Below are positions 44,650 to 52,717 of a stretch of DNA of 64,000 nt, piece by piece (position 1 is the first letter of the stretch; the number at the start of each line of letters is the position of its first letter). The translations under genes were made by a program, and so were the position numbers. Source of the DNA: a virus. Location: IMG/VR virus record IMGVR_UViG_3300045256_000058, positions 62,001 through 126,000 of that record; one strand, given 5' to 3'. The notes beneath the pieces are model-generated. The model was not told the origin of the DNA. It searched no databases and saw only the letters and a program-made list of their open reading frames with translations.

Positions 44650-45107
44650 TTGAAGGAGATATTACCAAATTGAATCACTCGTTTGGTATTATCCACGTTG
44701 TTAATGATTCGGGTGTATTTAATGCTGGTGTTGCTAAAGCTATTGCACAAGAGTTTCCAGTTGCAAAACAAGCATATCTAGCGAAGACTGAATACACCCT
44801 CGGTAATATTCAATGTGTGCCCGTTCTAAACCTCGATGAGGACAAAAGAATGGGCTTTATTGTAAATATGATTTCTCAACATGGTTACGGTAATCCTAAG
44901 AAAACTGGAAAAGTTTACCTAGATTATCAAGCTTTTGAGAAGTGTATTTCTAAAGTTGTCTATTGGTGGTCAGGTGTAATGTATAAACCTTTTCCACTGT
45001 ATGCTCCGTATGGCATGGGAGCAGGATACGCTGGTGGTGATTGGGAAAAAATACTAGATATACTTGAATATCATTTACCTGAATTAACTTTGGTTAAAAA
45101 GATATGA
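44637..45107 (+). CDS. Macro-domain protein (ADP-ribose-binding/hydrolase fold)
   Basis: 156 residues, one complete macro domain: the opening VIEGDITKL, the ribose-loop region HVVNDSGVFNAGVAKAIAQEFP, VNMISQHGYG (in place of IAQxG/xxNxxxQ), and PLYAPYGMGAGYAGGDWEKI as the diphosphate loop. Relatives remove ADP-ribose from proteins or hydrolyse ADP-ribose-1''-phosphate, the by-product of tRNA splicing/ligation. In a phage, a counter-defence role against ADP-ribose signalling or modification is plausible; the tRNA-processing context is an alternative. Confidence 0.85.
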   Translation: MLSVIEGDITKLNHSFGIIHVVNDSGVFNAGVAKAIAQEFPVAKQAYLAKTEYTLGNIQCVPVLNLDEDKRMGFIVNMISQHGYGNPKKTGKVYLDYQAFEKCISKVVYWWSGVMYKPFPLYAPYGMGAGYAGGDWEKILDILEYHLPELTLVKKI

Positions 45108-45955
45108 AAATTCAGAGTAACTTTAAGGACTATTACGATAATGTACTTGTATATGGAACGGATGCTGAGTTAATTTACAAAAGATTTACTACAGTAATTC
45201 ATGAAATTCCATCTGAAGTAATTGAATTTATTAATACTATTCCAAAAGGAAGCATTCATTATAGTTCTCGTAAAAGTCTAGTGCCTAGAGTATTAGGCTT
45301 TGCTGGAAAGTTATATCCTCTCTGGGAGTTTGAAAATGACCCGAAGAATATAATAGAGAATGGATGGGAGCATGGAACAGTATTTTATAACTCGGATAGT
45401 ATTCTTAAGGGACTTTACACTGAATTAGCAGAAGTTGATTCTAAATATGCAACTATGCCCGCTATTGGTGCTAGTCACAAGAAGTACCTCAGTTTAGCCA
45501 TATCTAGTTTTCTAACTATTCCTAGTTATAACTGGAAATCTTTGGATGACCCATCTAGCGGGTATCCTAGTTCTCCTCGAAAACACAAGATTGACAAATT
45601 TCTAGAATCTAATTTCGGTAAGAAAGTTTCGGATTCAATATTTCAAGACTTAGGTGTTCCAGTATTTCTGGTTATTCCTACTTCTAGATACGGAGCTAGA
45701 GAAAAAAACCAACTAATTCTAAATCCTAAGTTAGAAAATATTGGAGTGCCGCAATTTATCGATTCATATACTGCTTACCAAGAGCTAAGTATGTATGTCG
45801 GTGGTGTTCTCACAACTGAAAAAGAGATTGTAAAGATTACTGACGACAAAATTCTAGCTGCTAAACATGGTTATGATAAACATTCTTTTCGTCAAGTTGC
45901 TCCAGGTGAGAAAAAAGCACGACGAAAATTGAATAGGGAGAGAAAGAAAAAATGA
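45104..45955 (+). CDS. Unassigned 283-aa protein of a widespread phage type
   Basis: Overlaps the macro-domain stop by four bases. Begins MKIQSNFKDYYDNV and ends with KHGYDKHSFRQVAPGEKKARRKLNRERKKK; both ends match a pattern I associate with conserved phage proteins of unknown function. Central LGVPVFLVIPTSRYG and LKLENIGVPQFIDSYTAYQELSMYV-type segments are alpha/beta. Function unknown. Confidence 0.65.
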   Translation: MKIQSNFKDYYDNVLVYGTDAELIYKRFTTVIHEIPSEVIEFINTIPKGSIHYSSRKSLVPRVLGFAGKLYPLWEFENDPKNIIENGWEHGTVFYNSDSILKGLYTELAEVDSKYATMPAIGASHKKYLSLAISSFLTIPSYNWKSLDDPSSGYPSSPRKHKIDKFLESNFGKKVSDSIFQDLGVPVFLVIPTSRYGAREKNQLILNPKLENIGVPQFIDSYTAYQELSMYVGGVLTTEKEIVKITDDKILAAKHGYDKHSFRQVAPGEKKARRKLNRERKKK

Positions 45956-46140
45956 GTTTACCCTTCGTTAGATATAGAATTGATATTGATATTCCTCCTA
46001 CTTTTACGGAGGCTGAGAAAGATAAGGTAACTGAAATTCTTTCTCATTTGGACTTAGAGCATGAATTGGAAAGATTTCTTTACGATAAGATTCTAAAGTA
46101 CTTTCATGCTGAAATTGACGTTGAAGAGGTTTATAAGTAA
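45952..46140 (+). CDS. Unassigned 62-aa protein
   Basis: ATGA overlap with the preceding stop and TAATG with the next start. Acidic, helical second half (EAEKDKVTEILSHLDLEHELERFLYD). Function unknown. Confidence 0.5.
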   Translation: MSLPFVRYRIDIDIPPTFTEAEKDKVTEILSHLDLEHELERFLYDKILKYFHAEIDVEEVYK

Positions 46141-46607
46141 TGAAAGTACAAATTCACTCCAGACAATCTGTGGTAACTTCACTTCCACCAGGAACACAGT
46201 ATGCGATTATTTCAATTACTGACCCTGAAAGCACCTTTGCATTGACTCCTACTACTCCATCTAGGGCTGCATTACATCTTAAGTTTCACGATGTAGAAGA
46301 AAGTTGGGGTTCAGGATACCGTGTAATTAGCGATGAGCAAGCAGAAGCAATTGCGGCTTTCGTAAAAGCGGTAAAAGATGATGTCGATTTGTTCGTAATT
46401 AACTGTGATGCAGGTATTTCTAGAAGCTCTGCGACTGCTGCTGTTGTTTCGGAATATTTGGGACTGGATACTTTGTGGATTCTTCAGAATTCTCATTATT
46501 TTCCCAATGCAACGGTAATGAGAAAACTTCGTAAGGCTTTTGGTATTGATTTGCAATCCTACTTAGAGGGACAACAATATGTTAGTGAGCAGTCACAGTC
46601 CGAATAG
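46140..46607 (+). CDS. Cysteine-based phosphatase (dual-specificity/PTP-like)
   Basis: 155 residues. The signature loop C-x5-R is INCDAGISRSSATAAVVSEYLG (Cys89, Arg95, with the following Ser-Ser), preceded by a strand VDLFVI. An upstream acid near LKFHDVEES (Asp51) can serve as general acid. This fits small dual-specificity phosphatase-like proteins in phages and bacteria. Substrate unknown; together with the macro domain two genes upstream it suggests removal of phosphate or ADP-ribose marks. Confidence 0.75.
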   Translation: MKVQIHSRQSVVTSLPPGTQYAIISITDPESTFALTPTTPSRAALHLKFHDVEESWGSGYRVISDEQAEAIAAFVKAVKDDVDLFVINCDAGISRSSATAAVVSEYLGLDTLWILQNSHYFPNATVMRKLRKAFGIDLQSYLEGQQYVSEQSQSE

Positions 46608-47028
46608 ATTAATCGTAAAGAATCTAACCATCGGTGATTTACTTTCTGAGGTGGAGTTTAGCGAGGATGACTTACCTACTCCAGAATATTATGAATCAGA
46701 GATTGCCGCTACTGTTGCTGGATTACTTTACAAATTTCCAACAGGGACATTAGTGGGTACTTATCTAGATGAAAGTAACACTAAGTATAATATCAATATT
46801 GTTGGATACGATAAGATTAGATTTCTTCATCTATTCGTAAACAAAAATATAAAACTTAGTGAAGATTCACATCTAATGCCTCAACACAGACAAAAGACTT
46901 TCATGGATTTATCTATGGAAGATAGAAATCTAATTCTTCAAAAAAGAGTAGATGTCTATTTGATTCCACATGAAGACGACAATGCACATGACTTTTTTGA
47001 GTCAGTAATGTACTATCACTTTCAATAG
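46579..47028 (+). CDS. Unassigned 149-aa protein
   Basis: Overlaps the phosphatase gene by 29 bases. Acidic, alpha/beta (EYYESEIAATVAGLLYKFPTGTLVGTYLDE). Function unknown. Confidence 0.55.
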   Translation: MLVSSHSPNRLIVKNLTIGDLLSEVEFSEDDLPTPEYYESEIAATVAGLLYKFPTGTLVGTYLDESNTKYNINIVGYDKIRFLHLFVNKNIKLSEDSHLMPQHRQKTFMDLSMEDRNLILQKRVDVYLIPHEDDNAHDFFESVMYYHFQ

Positions 47029-47037
47029 GAGCTAACA

Positions 47038-47526
47038 ATGGAAGAATTAGAACTAGAACAGATTCAAACAGATGAATCTCAACCCGTTAATGATGCTGAT
47101 TTACTAAAGCAATTTGAACACTATTCTGCTGCTCAATTATTGCTCGGTAGCAAGTTGGCTGAAGCCTTTAAGACTCACCCCAATTCAGCCTCTATCGTTG
47201 ATTCGATGTCTGCTCGTATCCCTGATGGCGAGGATTTAGATTTCTACGATGGTATTGCCGCTGGATTACTTTACGCAGCATTAGTCATTCAATCTAATGA
47301 ATGGGAAGATGAAATGCTAGGGAATCTGTCGCTAATGCTAACTGCATTAAGTGAATATACGGATACCCCTGGTTTGGATTTACTGCATGAGTCTGAAGTA
47401 TTAGCACTTCTTCGTCAAGTTCCTGATTTGGATGAGAATTACGACGAAACAATGCAAGAGATTAACGCAATGCTCGATTCAGAAGGTCTGGAACTCGAAA
47501 CTGAGTTGTTTTCCAACGAAGAATAG
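47038..47526 (+). CDS. Unassigned 162-aa acidic helical protein
   Basis: Preceded by AGGAG. Strongly acidic at both ends (ELELEQIQTDESQPVNDADLL; DEN..DETMQEINAMLDSEGLELETELFSNEE). Function unknown. Confidence 0.55.
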   Translation: MEELELEQIQTDESQPVNDADLLKQFEHYSAAQLLLGSKLAEAFKTHPNSASIVDSMSARIPDGEDLDFYDGIAAGLLYAALVIQSNEWEDEMLGNLSLMLTALSEYTDTPGLDLLHESEVLALLRQVPDLDENYDETMQEINAMLDSEGLELETELFSNEE

Positions 47527-47541
47527 AGTAGAATGATATAG

Positions 47542-47563
47542 GGGAGTTCTTACTTCCCTTTTT
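47542..47563 (+). terminator. Likely terminator directly before tRNA-Arg
   Basis: GGGAG and CTTCCC form an imperfect stem (one bulge) followed by TTTTT; the tRNA starts at the next base. Confidence 0.45.
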
Positions 47564-47637
47564 CCCCTCTTCGTTCAATGGATTCAGGACACGGTGCTTC
47601 TAACGCTGGAATAGAGGTTCGACTCCTCTAGAGGGGG
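47564..47637 (+). tRNA. tRNA-Arg, anticodon TCT
   Basis: Acceptor CCCCTCT/AGAGGGG, anticodon stem CGGTG/CGCTG with two wobbles around CTTCTAA, T-arm AGAGG-TTCGACT-CCTCT. No encoded CCA. Reads AGA codons. Confidence 0.85.
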
Positions 47638-47658
47638 TTTTATATTGCGGAGAATATT

Positions 47659-48264
47659 ATGGAAAGCGACTTCGATGATAACATTGACGCTCAGTTTTCT
47701 GTGAGTGAAAATGGAGATTTGCTTCTTAATGAAAAAGGTGAAACTAAGTTAAAGGAATTAAAATTACCTTTACAGCCTGCAACTAGAAAAGTATTTTTAA
47801 GGTCATTAGGTTTACCTGCTAAAGAATTTCTGGAGTGGAAAGAAAACAAAAAACCGGAAATTAATGATTCTTTGGTTTTTAATGGTGCAGAATATTACGA
47901 GATAAAAAGACTTCAGTTTCAAATCGAACCTATTATTTATAAGTTCATTTGGAATATGTTTAGAATCTCCCATAAAGATGTTCTTATGATTGTTTATTAT
48001 GACACTTATTTAGATGAAGATGATACAAAAAGATTATCTTTACCTGGAGTAGAATTAATGAACAGAATGAGAGATATTGTTCCAGATTATTTAGTTAGAA
48101 ACGGATTTGTAATTCATGTGGATATTAAAGGGCAACGAGGTTTTGACCCTGATATGATTACCGATGAGTTACGAATTCATATTCTAAGTGATGGCTCTAA
48201 ACCCACAGTAGTAAATCATTGGCGTAGAAAAGATAAAGATGACGACTTCGAGAAGCCTTTCTAG
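47659..48264 (+). CDS. Unassigned 201-aa protein
   Basis: First gene after tRNA-Arg. Beta then alpha composition; contains YPYYDTYLDEDDTKRL-like acidic and LVRNGFVIHVDIKGQRGFDPDMITDEL segments. No family recognised. Confidence 0.55.
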   Translation: MESDFDDNIDAQFSVSENGDLLLNEKGETKLKELKLPLQPATRKVFLRSLGLPAKEFLEWKENKKPEINDSLVFNGAEYYEIKRLQFQIEPIIYKFIWNMFRISHKDVLMIVYYDTYLDEDDTKRLSLPGVELMNRMRDIVPDYLVRNGFVIHVDIKGQRGFDPDMITDELRIHILSDGSKPTVVNHWRRKDKDDDFEKPF

Positions 48265-48266
48265 CT

Positions 48267-48599
48267 ATGGAAAACTATACTCCTAAACACACATTCTTTA
48301 GTTCGTTTTTTCGTGACATTCCGGTACACATACATACGAAAGCTAGTATAGACGCAAAAAAGTATGTTCAAGCTGTATATGCTTACCATAAAGACGACTA
48401 TATTAGAAAAGTAATTGTTGTTCCGCATAGAAGGAAAGACGGAATACTAACTGAGTTAGAGGTAAGAGTTAGCTACCTAGATAAACGTAGTGTTGTCGAA
48501 GCAACTAAACAATGTGAAGCAGCAATATACTATGACGTTCTTATAGATGAACAAGTGAAGCGTAATGGTGTCCGATATGTAGATTGTTGGGAACTATGA
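48267..48599 (+). CDS. Unassigned 110-aa protein
   Basis: Two bases after the preceding stop. Beta-rich, basic, with VIVVPHRRKDGILTELEVRVSYLDKRSVVEATKQCEAAIYYDVLI. Function unknown. Overlaps the next gene by four bases. Confidence 0.55.
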   Translation: MENYTPKHTFFSSFFRDIPVHIHTKASIDAKKYVQAVYAYHKDDYIRKVIVVPHRRKDGILTELEVRVSYLDKRSVVEATKQCEAAIYYDVLIDEQVKRNGVRYVDCWEL

Positions 48600-49237
48600 A
48601 TATATTTCAAACTTGTCAGAGTCCTGTAGTAGCTGCTAATTGGTTGTGTAAGGAGCATTTACATAAAATGCCCGTAGAGAGTGCCCAATTACTTTCCACA
48701 GGACTTCACGAACTCAGCAACGATAGCTACGAGTTCCTAATTAATGAAGTTGGTATCTATAAACCAGTTCATGTTGGTCATCCCTCTAGACTCTGGATTT
48801 CTGAATCTCCGAACAATTTTGCTTGGCTAATTAATCATGCAACTCGGATGTTTGGTATTCGTAAATCGATTGGTAGAAAAGAGCATAAAAGCGAAGCAAT
48901 CATACAGCGAATCTTTCAGTATTTCTCTGAAAATATGATGGAACTTCGATTCAAAGAATCAGGAGTAACTCCTATTCTATTTGCTTTTGGTGATGGTACT
49001 AAACCAGATAAATTTCTAGACATTAAGCAACAGTTTGGAAATATTATTCGTCCCGCTACCAAAACTACTCAAGATTTGTATAGAGCTAATTCTTTTGATG
49101 AAGGCTATCTAGCTTATCAAGAGTATATTCGTAGAAAACAGTTTGAACCTACTACTAAATATGGTAGGGAGCATCACATTCTTCGTAGACCTACGTGGGT
49201 AAACGATACGCCTCCTAAATGGTACTATCCAGTATGA
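48596..49237 (+). CDS. Conserved phage protein resembling the pyrimidine-dimer glycosylase-like family
   Basis: 213 residues from the ATG at 48596. The pattern MNIFQTCQSPVVAANWLCKEHLHKMPVESAQLLSTGLHEL ... YKPVHVGHPSRLWISESPNNFAWLI ... EHKSEAII ... YLAYQEYIRRK ... WVNDTPPKWYYPV matches a widespread phage family with conserved H-x-x-K-M, AQLLS, HP-x-x-x-W and WYY blocks; some members are annotated as pyrimidine-dimer DNA glycosylase-like. That name is from memory and unverified. Activity unknown. Confidence 0.6.
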   Translation: MNIFQTCQSPVVAANWLCKEHLHKMPVESAQLLSTGLHELSNDSYEFLINEVGIYKPVHVGHPSRLWISESPNNFAWLINHATRMFGIRKSIGRKEHKSEAIIQRIFQYFSENMMELRFKESGVTPILFAFGDGTKPDKFLDIKQQFGNIIRPATKTTQDLYRANSFDEGYLAYQEYIRRKQFEPTTKYGREHHILRRPTWVNDTPPKWYYPV

Positions 49238-49413
49238 CTGATGAATCCTGTAAAGTTCTGCTTAAAAAAGTAGCAGCACTTCTTAATAAGATTGACGACA
49301 TGATGGCTTATCACGAAGCGATAGAGTTACTAGCTAATACTGAAGAATATTTAGGGTTAGAAAATCTAGTACATGATATTCTCATGCGGAGAGAGAGTAA
49401 TGGCGATTCCTAA
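49234..49413 (+). CDS. Unassigned 59-aa protein
   Basis: Overlaps the preceding stop. MTDESCKVLLKKVAALLNKI then a helical acidic remainder. Function unknown. Confidence 0.45.
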   Translation: MTDESCKVLLKKVAALLNKIDDMMAYHEAIELLANTEEYLGLENLVHDILMRRESNGDS

Positions 49414-49633
49414 AGAAGTCGGTCACTATATTTATTCCAGCGGAGTACTTATCGACTTAATGAATCAAGGTGCTTTTCCAGGTACTATGACTCTTGATGA
49501 GTTAATGGAGCAAGATGAATATGTTTATGCTGTTGTAGCTGGTCAACATCTATTTGAAGTAATTGATGAGATTAAAGACTCCCAATTAAAAGCTGATATT
49601 GAAGAATTGAAGGAAAGGATTGTTTATTTCTAA
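49400..49633 (+). CDS. Unassigned 77-aa protein
   Basis: Start at MAIPKEVGHYIYSSG behind GGAGAGAG; overlaps the preceding gene by 14 bases. Acidic and helical. Function unknown. Confidence 0.5.
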   Translation: MAIPKEVGHYIYSSGVLIDLMNQGAFPGTMTLDELMEQDEYVYAVVAGQHLFEVIDEIKDSQLKADIEELKERIVYF

Positions 49634-49635
49634 CT

Positions 49636-49848
49636 ATGTCTATTAAACGTATGTCTATTAAACGAACTCAAGATAATTTTGTTAGAGTCTCTTTCTATGA
49701 TGAATCTTTATCAGATGCTTTAAGAAATTTAGCAGATTACATAGAAAGTAATAAATATAATGCTTACTACACAATGACCTCGAACTATAATGTCGAGTTA
49801 CATAAGTGGGAAGTAATTGTATTCTTCATTCCAAATCCAGTCAAATAG
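49636..49848 (+). CDS. Unassigned 70-aa protein with duplicated start
   Basis: The first ten residues repeat MSIKRMSIKR, from a 15-bp tandem duplication (ATGTCTATTAAACGT twice), so two starts five codons apart exist. Rest: DNFVRVSFYDESLSDALRNLADYIESN. Function unknown. Confidence 0.5.
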   Translation: MSIKRMSIKRTQDNFVRVSFYDESLSDALRNLADYIESNKYNAYYTMTSNYNVELHKWEVIVFFIPNPVK

Positions 49849-49856
49849 GAGTAAAT

Positions 49857-50240
49857 ATGTCATCTAAATCATTAGTACCGATTCACGCAGCTAAATTGAG
49901 ACGAATGGCTCAAAATACTCTCGATTCGATACCTCAGTTTCGTGAGCAAGCATTAAATGACTATCTTCAAGATATTTTGAAATCAAGAAATAAAGACCGT
50001 ACTGGTAAAGGTATCTTTGGAAGATTTAATAAACCTTATTCTTCAGTTGAAGATATGCGTGAAAAAGGTGGTATGAGTGACTCTGATGACCTTATCTATC
50101 AATGGATGAAAAGCAATTTATTCAAAGATGATGAAAGAATTGCGCGACAGTTATTACGTGCAGCAAATACATCTCCTGACAAAGAGATTCTTGTTTCCGT
50201 GAGCGATTTAGCATATCTCGTTTCAGATGTCAAGGCTTGA
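49857..50240 (+). CDS. Unassigned 127-aa helical protein
   Basis: Start at MSSKSLVPIHAAKLRRM behind AGGAG. Helical with GKGIFGRFNKPYSSVEDMREKGG in the middle and Arg/Leu-rich helix ERIARQLLRAA. No family recognised. Confidence 0.55.
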   Translation: MSSKSLVPIHAAKLRRMAQNTLDSIPQFREQALNDYLQDILKSRNKDRTGKGIFGRFNKPYSSVEDMREKGGMSDSDDLIYQWMKSNLFKDDERIARQLLRAANTSPDKEILVSVSDLAYLVSDVKA

Positions 50241-50266
50241 CTTTCCACTTTTTTCCATGCTAAGAT
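50237..50266 (+). promoter_or_regulatory. Sigma70-type promoter
   Basis: TTGACT (50237-50242), 18-base spacer, TAAGAT (50261-50266). Faces the genes from 50322. Confidence 0.45.
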
Positions 50267-50321
50267 GCGTTGGGGGACTGGAAAGGAGGCGACGGTTCCT
50301 AAACACACTCTTATTCTTAGT

Positions 50322-50474
50322 ATGAAAATTAGGTTTTACAAAGCTCCATTTCAAATGTTACCGGACATTATAGAGATAGAAACATATTATGAATCGATTC
50401 ACTTATGGTTCTTTCCTCTAAGACGTAAAAATTTTACTTGGTTAAGAATTTCAGTTTTCAAAGCGAGGAAATAA
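50322..50474 (+). CDS. Unassigned 50-aa protein, first of three related tandem genes
   Basis: MKIRFYKAPFQMLPDIIEIE shares the pattern APxxxxxLPDxIxI with the next gene and LPA...PDEIHV with the broken third copy. Aromatic-rich end. Function unknown. Confidence 0.5.
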   Translation: MKIRFYKAPFQMLPDIIEIETYYESIHLWFFPLRRKNFTWLRISVFKARK

Positions 50475-50677
50475 TGTATTTCGATTTCTCTCCTGCTCCT
50501 TACAGGTTCCATAAATTCTTACCTGATGTAATAGATGTCAGTATTAAGAATCTGTACTTCGGTTTTTATTTCTATCCATTTTCACAATGGTTATGGAACG
50601 GATTCGGTTATCAAGTTAGAAGTAAAAAGGATTTCACTCTATTTTTTCCTTCGATGAGCGTAGTAATAAATTGGTGA
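50474..50677 (+). CDS. Unassigned 67-aa protein, second of three related tandem genes
   Basis: MYFDFSPAPYRFHKFLPDVIDVSIKNLYFGFYFYPFSQW: the LPDVIDV block and the aromatic strand FGFYFYPF recur in neighbours. Coupled to the previous stop (TAATG). Function unknown. Confidence 0.5.
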   Translation: MYFDFSPAPYRFHKFLPDVIDVSIKNLYFGFYFYPFSQWLWNGFGYQVRSKKDFTLFFPSMSVVINW

Positions 50678-50683
50678 ACACAA

Positions 50684-50945
50684 TGAGAATTCGTCTTTTA
50701 CCTGCTGTCAAAACACACGAACCCGATGAAATTCATGTTCTGTTCAATTCGGTAGAAATAACTCTCAAGCAATTGATTTTGCTTTCTACCCAGTAACAGC
50801 TATCACACCACAATTTGAATTTCATTCACTAGGATACGGATACTTTCATCTCTATCTTCCATTAACCGATGTTTATATTAGTTTAGGAAGAGAATGGGCA
50901 GAAAAGTACATGAGTTTTCTCAATCTTTTCAAATTGGGAAGATAG
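50684..50945 (+). pseudogene. Third tandem copy, split by a -1 frameshift
   Basis: Frame 1 reads MRIRLLPAVKTHEPDEIHVL and stops at 50797. From about 50757 another frame continues with NNSQAIDFAFYPVTAI... FHLYLPLTDVYISLGREW and ends at 50945, aligning with FGFYFYPF...FTLFFPSMSVVINW in the second copy. Restoring one A to the AAA at 50756-50758 joins the two. This is a real mutation, a programmed shift or an assembly error; the continuation overlaps the next gene's start. Confidence 0.6.
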
Positions 50946-51385
50946 GAGAAACATTAATGAGAGATTACTTTGAAAGTTTAGGTTTTCAAGTATATTCTCT
51001 TAACAAAAAAGAACAAAAAGAATACCTTTATGATTTACGAATATCTAAAGGTAATCGAATTTATGGGGTTGAAGTAAAAACCGAGTTGAAAGGTGAGCAA
51101 ACGGGTAATATCTTTTACGAAACAGAAGTAGATGGTAAACCTGGATGGACTCAAAAATATTCAGATGATTCTAAAGTTGTAATTGTATGGGTATTACCTA
51201 TTTCTCTTAAAGCATATATGCTTCCAGCTTCTAAGTTACTCGAAATACCTTATGAAGACTATGAAAAGAGAGAAGTATTAAATCCTAGATATTCAGCAAT
51301 TGGATATAAAGTTCCTCTTTCAATCGTAAAACCACTCTGTAAAGAAATCGATTTAAGTAAATTTGCGGAGAATTTAGCGGCATGA
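50894..51385 (+). CDS. PD-(D/E)XK-type nuclease
   Basis: 163 residues. A helix QSFQIGKIGETLMRDYFESLGFQVYSLNKKEQKE leads into YLYDLRISKGNRIYGVEVKTELKG: Asp then E-V-K, the catalytic triad of the fold. Further Trp/Tyr-rich text ends in LCKEIDLSKF. Domain layout matches small restriction-like endonucleases; specificity is unknown. It may degrade host DNA or act in recombination. Confidence 0.65.
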   Translation: MGRKVHEFSQSFQIGKIGETLMRDYFESLGFQVYSLNKKEQKEYLYDLRISKGNRIYGVEVKTELKGEQTGNIFYETEVDGKPGWTQKYSDDSKVVIVWVLPISLKAYMLPASKLLEIPYEDYEKREVLNPRYSAIGYKVPLSIVKPLCKEIDLSKFAENLAA

Positions 51386-51810
51386 GTGATACTATCACGC
51401 ACAGTGTTTATGAAGACATATATAAACAGTATGCGTCGGATGAAAGTACAGACTATGTTCTTGTTAAATATGACGTTACCGTAGGTGATGCGGATTTTGA
51501 TGTCACAGGTCTTGCATTGATAAAACTTTCAGATTGGCTAGACCTAGTAGAAAATGTTCGCCAACATTATGCTAACGATGGCAGAGTATTGGCTGACCGT
51601 TTTGGTGAATCAGATTTTGTTGAATTCGACACATTTGATGATTGGGTATCAAGTTATTCTATTACTTTAGTTCGTAATGGAGATTACGAGGTACTTAGTA
51701 AATACATTCGACCAGGATATAACAGTTCATTCTATTATCCAGAGGATTTAGAAACTGATGAACACATTAAGTGGATGGAAGAACATGGATACTACAGCAA
51801 GCAAGACTAA
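51382..51810 (+). CDS. Unassigned 142-aa protein, paralogue of the next gene
   Basis: DYVLVKYDVTVGDADFDVTGLALIKLSDWLDLVENVRQHYANDGRVLADRFGESDFVEFDTFDDWVSSYSITL aligns with the next gene (KYVLVSYEGDW...TFDAWQETMEEVKEHFDKGGTLSHSIGSNEEIEYDQYRSWISDYKV). ATGA overlap with the nuclease stop. Function unknown; acidic. Confidence 0.6.
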   Translation: MSDTITHSVYEDIYKQYASDESTDYVLVKYDVTVGDADFDVTGLALIKLSDWLDLVENVRQHYANDGRVLADRFGESDFVEFDTFDDWVSSYSITLVRNGDYEVLSKYIRPGYNSSFYYPEDLETDEHIKWMEEHGYYSKQD

Positions 51811-52138
51811 ATACGTTCTTGTTTCCTATGAGGGAGATTGGGCAGATGAAGTAACCGTAAAAGGTTTTATGGCTACTACGTTTGATGCTTGGCAAGAAAC
51901 TATGGAAGAAGTGAAAGAACACTTCGATAAAGGCGGCACTTTAAGTCATAGTATTGGTAGTAACGAAGAGATTGAATACGACCAGTATAGGTCTTGGATT
52001 AGTGATTACAAAGTTCGACCTTTATCTGAAGAAGAGTTTCAAGCTTTTCAATTGGTAAAATCTCTTACTAATGATGACTTAGACTATCACTTTTACTATC
52101 CTGACATTGACGCTTACTTCGAGGAAGATGACTACTAA
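51785..52138 (+). CDS. Unassigned 117-aa acidic protein, paralogue of the preceding gene
   Basis: Start at MDTTASKTKYVLVSYEG. Shares the block listed under the preceding gene, including the W-[VI]-S-x-Y step. Overlap of 26 bases. Acidic tail (FEEDDY). Such acidic small proteins could mimic DNA, but this is speculation. Confidence 0.6.
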   Translation: MDTTASKTKYVLVSYEGDWADEVTVKGFMATTFDAWQETMEEVKEHFDKGGTLSHSIGSNEEIEYDQYRSWISDYKVRPLSEEEFQAFQLVKSLTNDDLDYHFYYPDIDAYFEEDDY

Positions 52139-52144
52139 TACGGA

Positions 52145-52173
52145 TTGACATAGAAAACATTCTCCTCTATACT
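52145..52173 (+). promoter_or_regulatory. Strong sigma70-type promoter
   Basis: TTGACA (52145-52150), 17-base spacer, TATACT (52168-52173). Starts a new transcription unit with the gene at 52207. Confidence 0.8.
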
Positions 52174-52206
52174 AAGACTATAGGTACAGTACTTGGAGTC
52201 CTAGTG

Positions 52207-52386
52207 ATGAAAAAAAGTGAATTCAAATGTCAGAATGACCTATGGTGGTATAAACCTCCCGTCAGAAGAAAGATGAAAGCTAACGCTCACAAGAGACTAC
52301 GAAGAAAAACAAGCTCAATGCTTAGTCAAAACATTAAGTATAAAGAGCTTGAACGATTTGAGCCTGTAATTTTAGCTACTCGCTAG
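52207..52386 (+). CDS. Unassigned 59-aa basic protein
   Basis: MKKSEFKCQNDLWWYKPPVR, then Lys/Arg-rich. First gene after the strong promoter, with TTGGAG upstream. Might bind nucleic acid. Function unknown. Confidence 0.5.
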   Translation: MKKSEFKCQNDLWWYKPPVRRKMKANAHKRLRRKTSSMLSQNIKYKELERFEPVILATR

Positions 52387-52405
52387 TAGCCCTGCGGAGG
52401 TCGAA

Positions 52406-52717
52406 ATGGAAAACGGAATTGAGTATTTAGAATCTATTCCGGGATATGAAGGATTAAAAATACCTAGATGGATAGAACACTTTGATGTTTCTAACCTTGA
52501 CTGGGTTACAGACATTTTTCTTCTCGGAATGGAAGAATTAGCAGAGAATGATGAGTACGTGGATTTATTTGATTGGCTTGGTTCAAAAATATTTCCGTAT
52601 GTTGAAGAAGAGTCTCATGTTCTGGAAATTGCTTGGGGATTCGGAGTACTAAGCTCTGTAGATGCTTCTAAGATGTACTATCAAATGCTAGATGGGGAAT
52701 TAAGTGATGGAGAATGA
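52406..52717 (+). CDS. Unassigned 103-aa acidic protein; possible small-RNA target
   Basis: MENGIEYLESIPGYEGLKIP then acidic helices. Its ribosome-binding region TGCGGAGGTC (52393-52402) plus AAATGG over the start is complementary to the small RNA at 61271-61341. Function unknown. Confidence 0.55.
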   Translation: MENGIEYLESIPGYEGLKIPRWIEHFDVSNLDWVTDIFLLGMEELAENDEYVDLFDWLGSKIFPYVEEESHVLEIAWGFGVLSSVDASKMYYQMLDGELSDGE

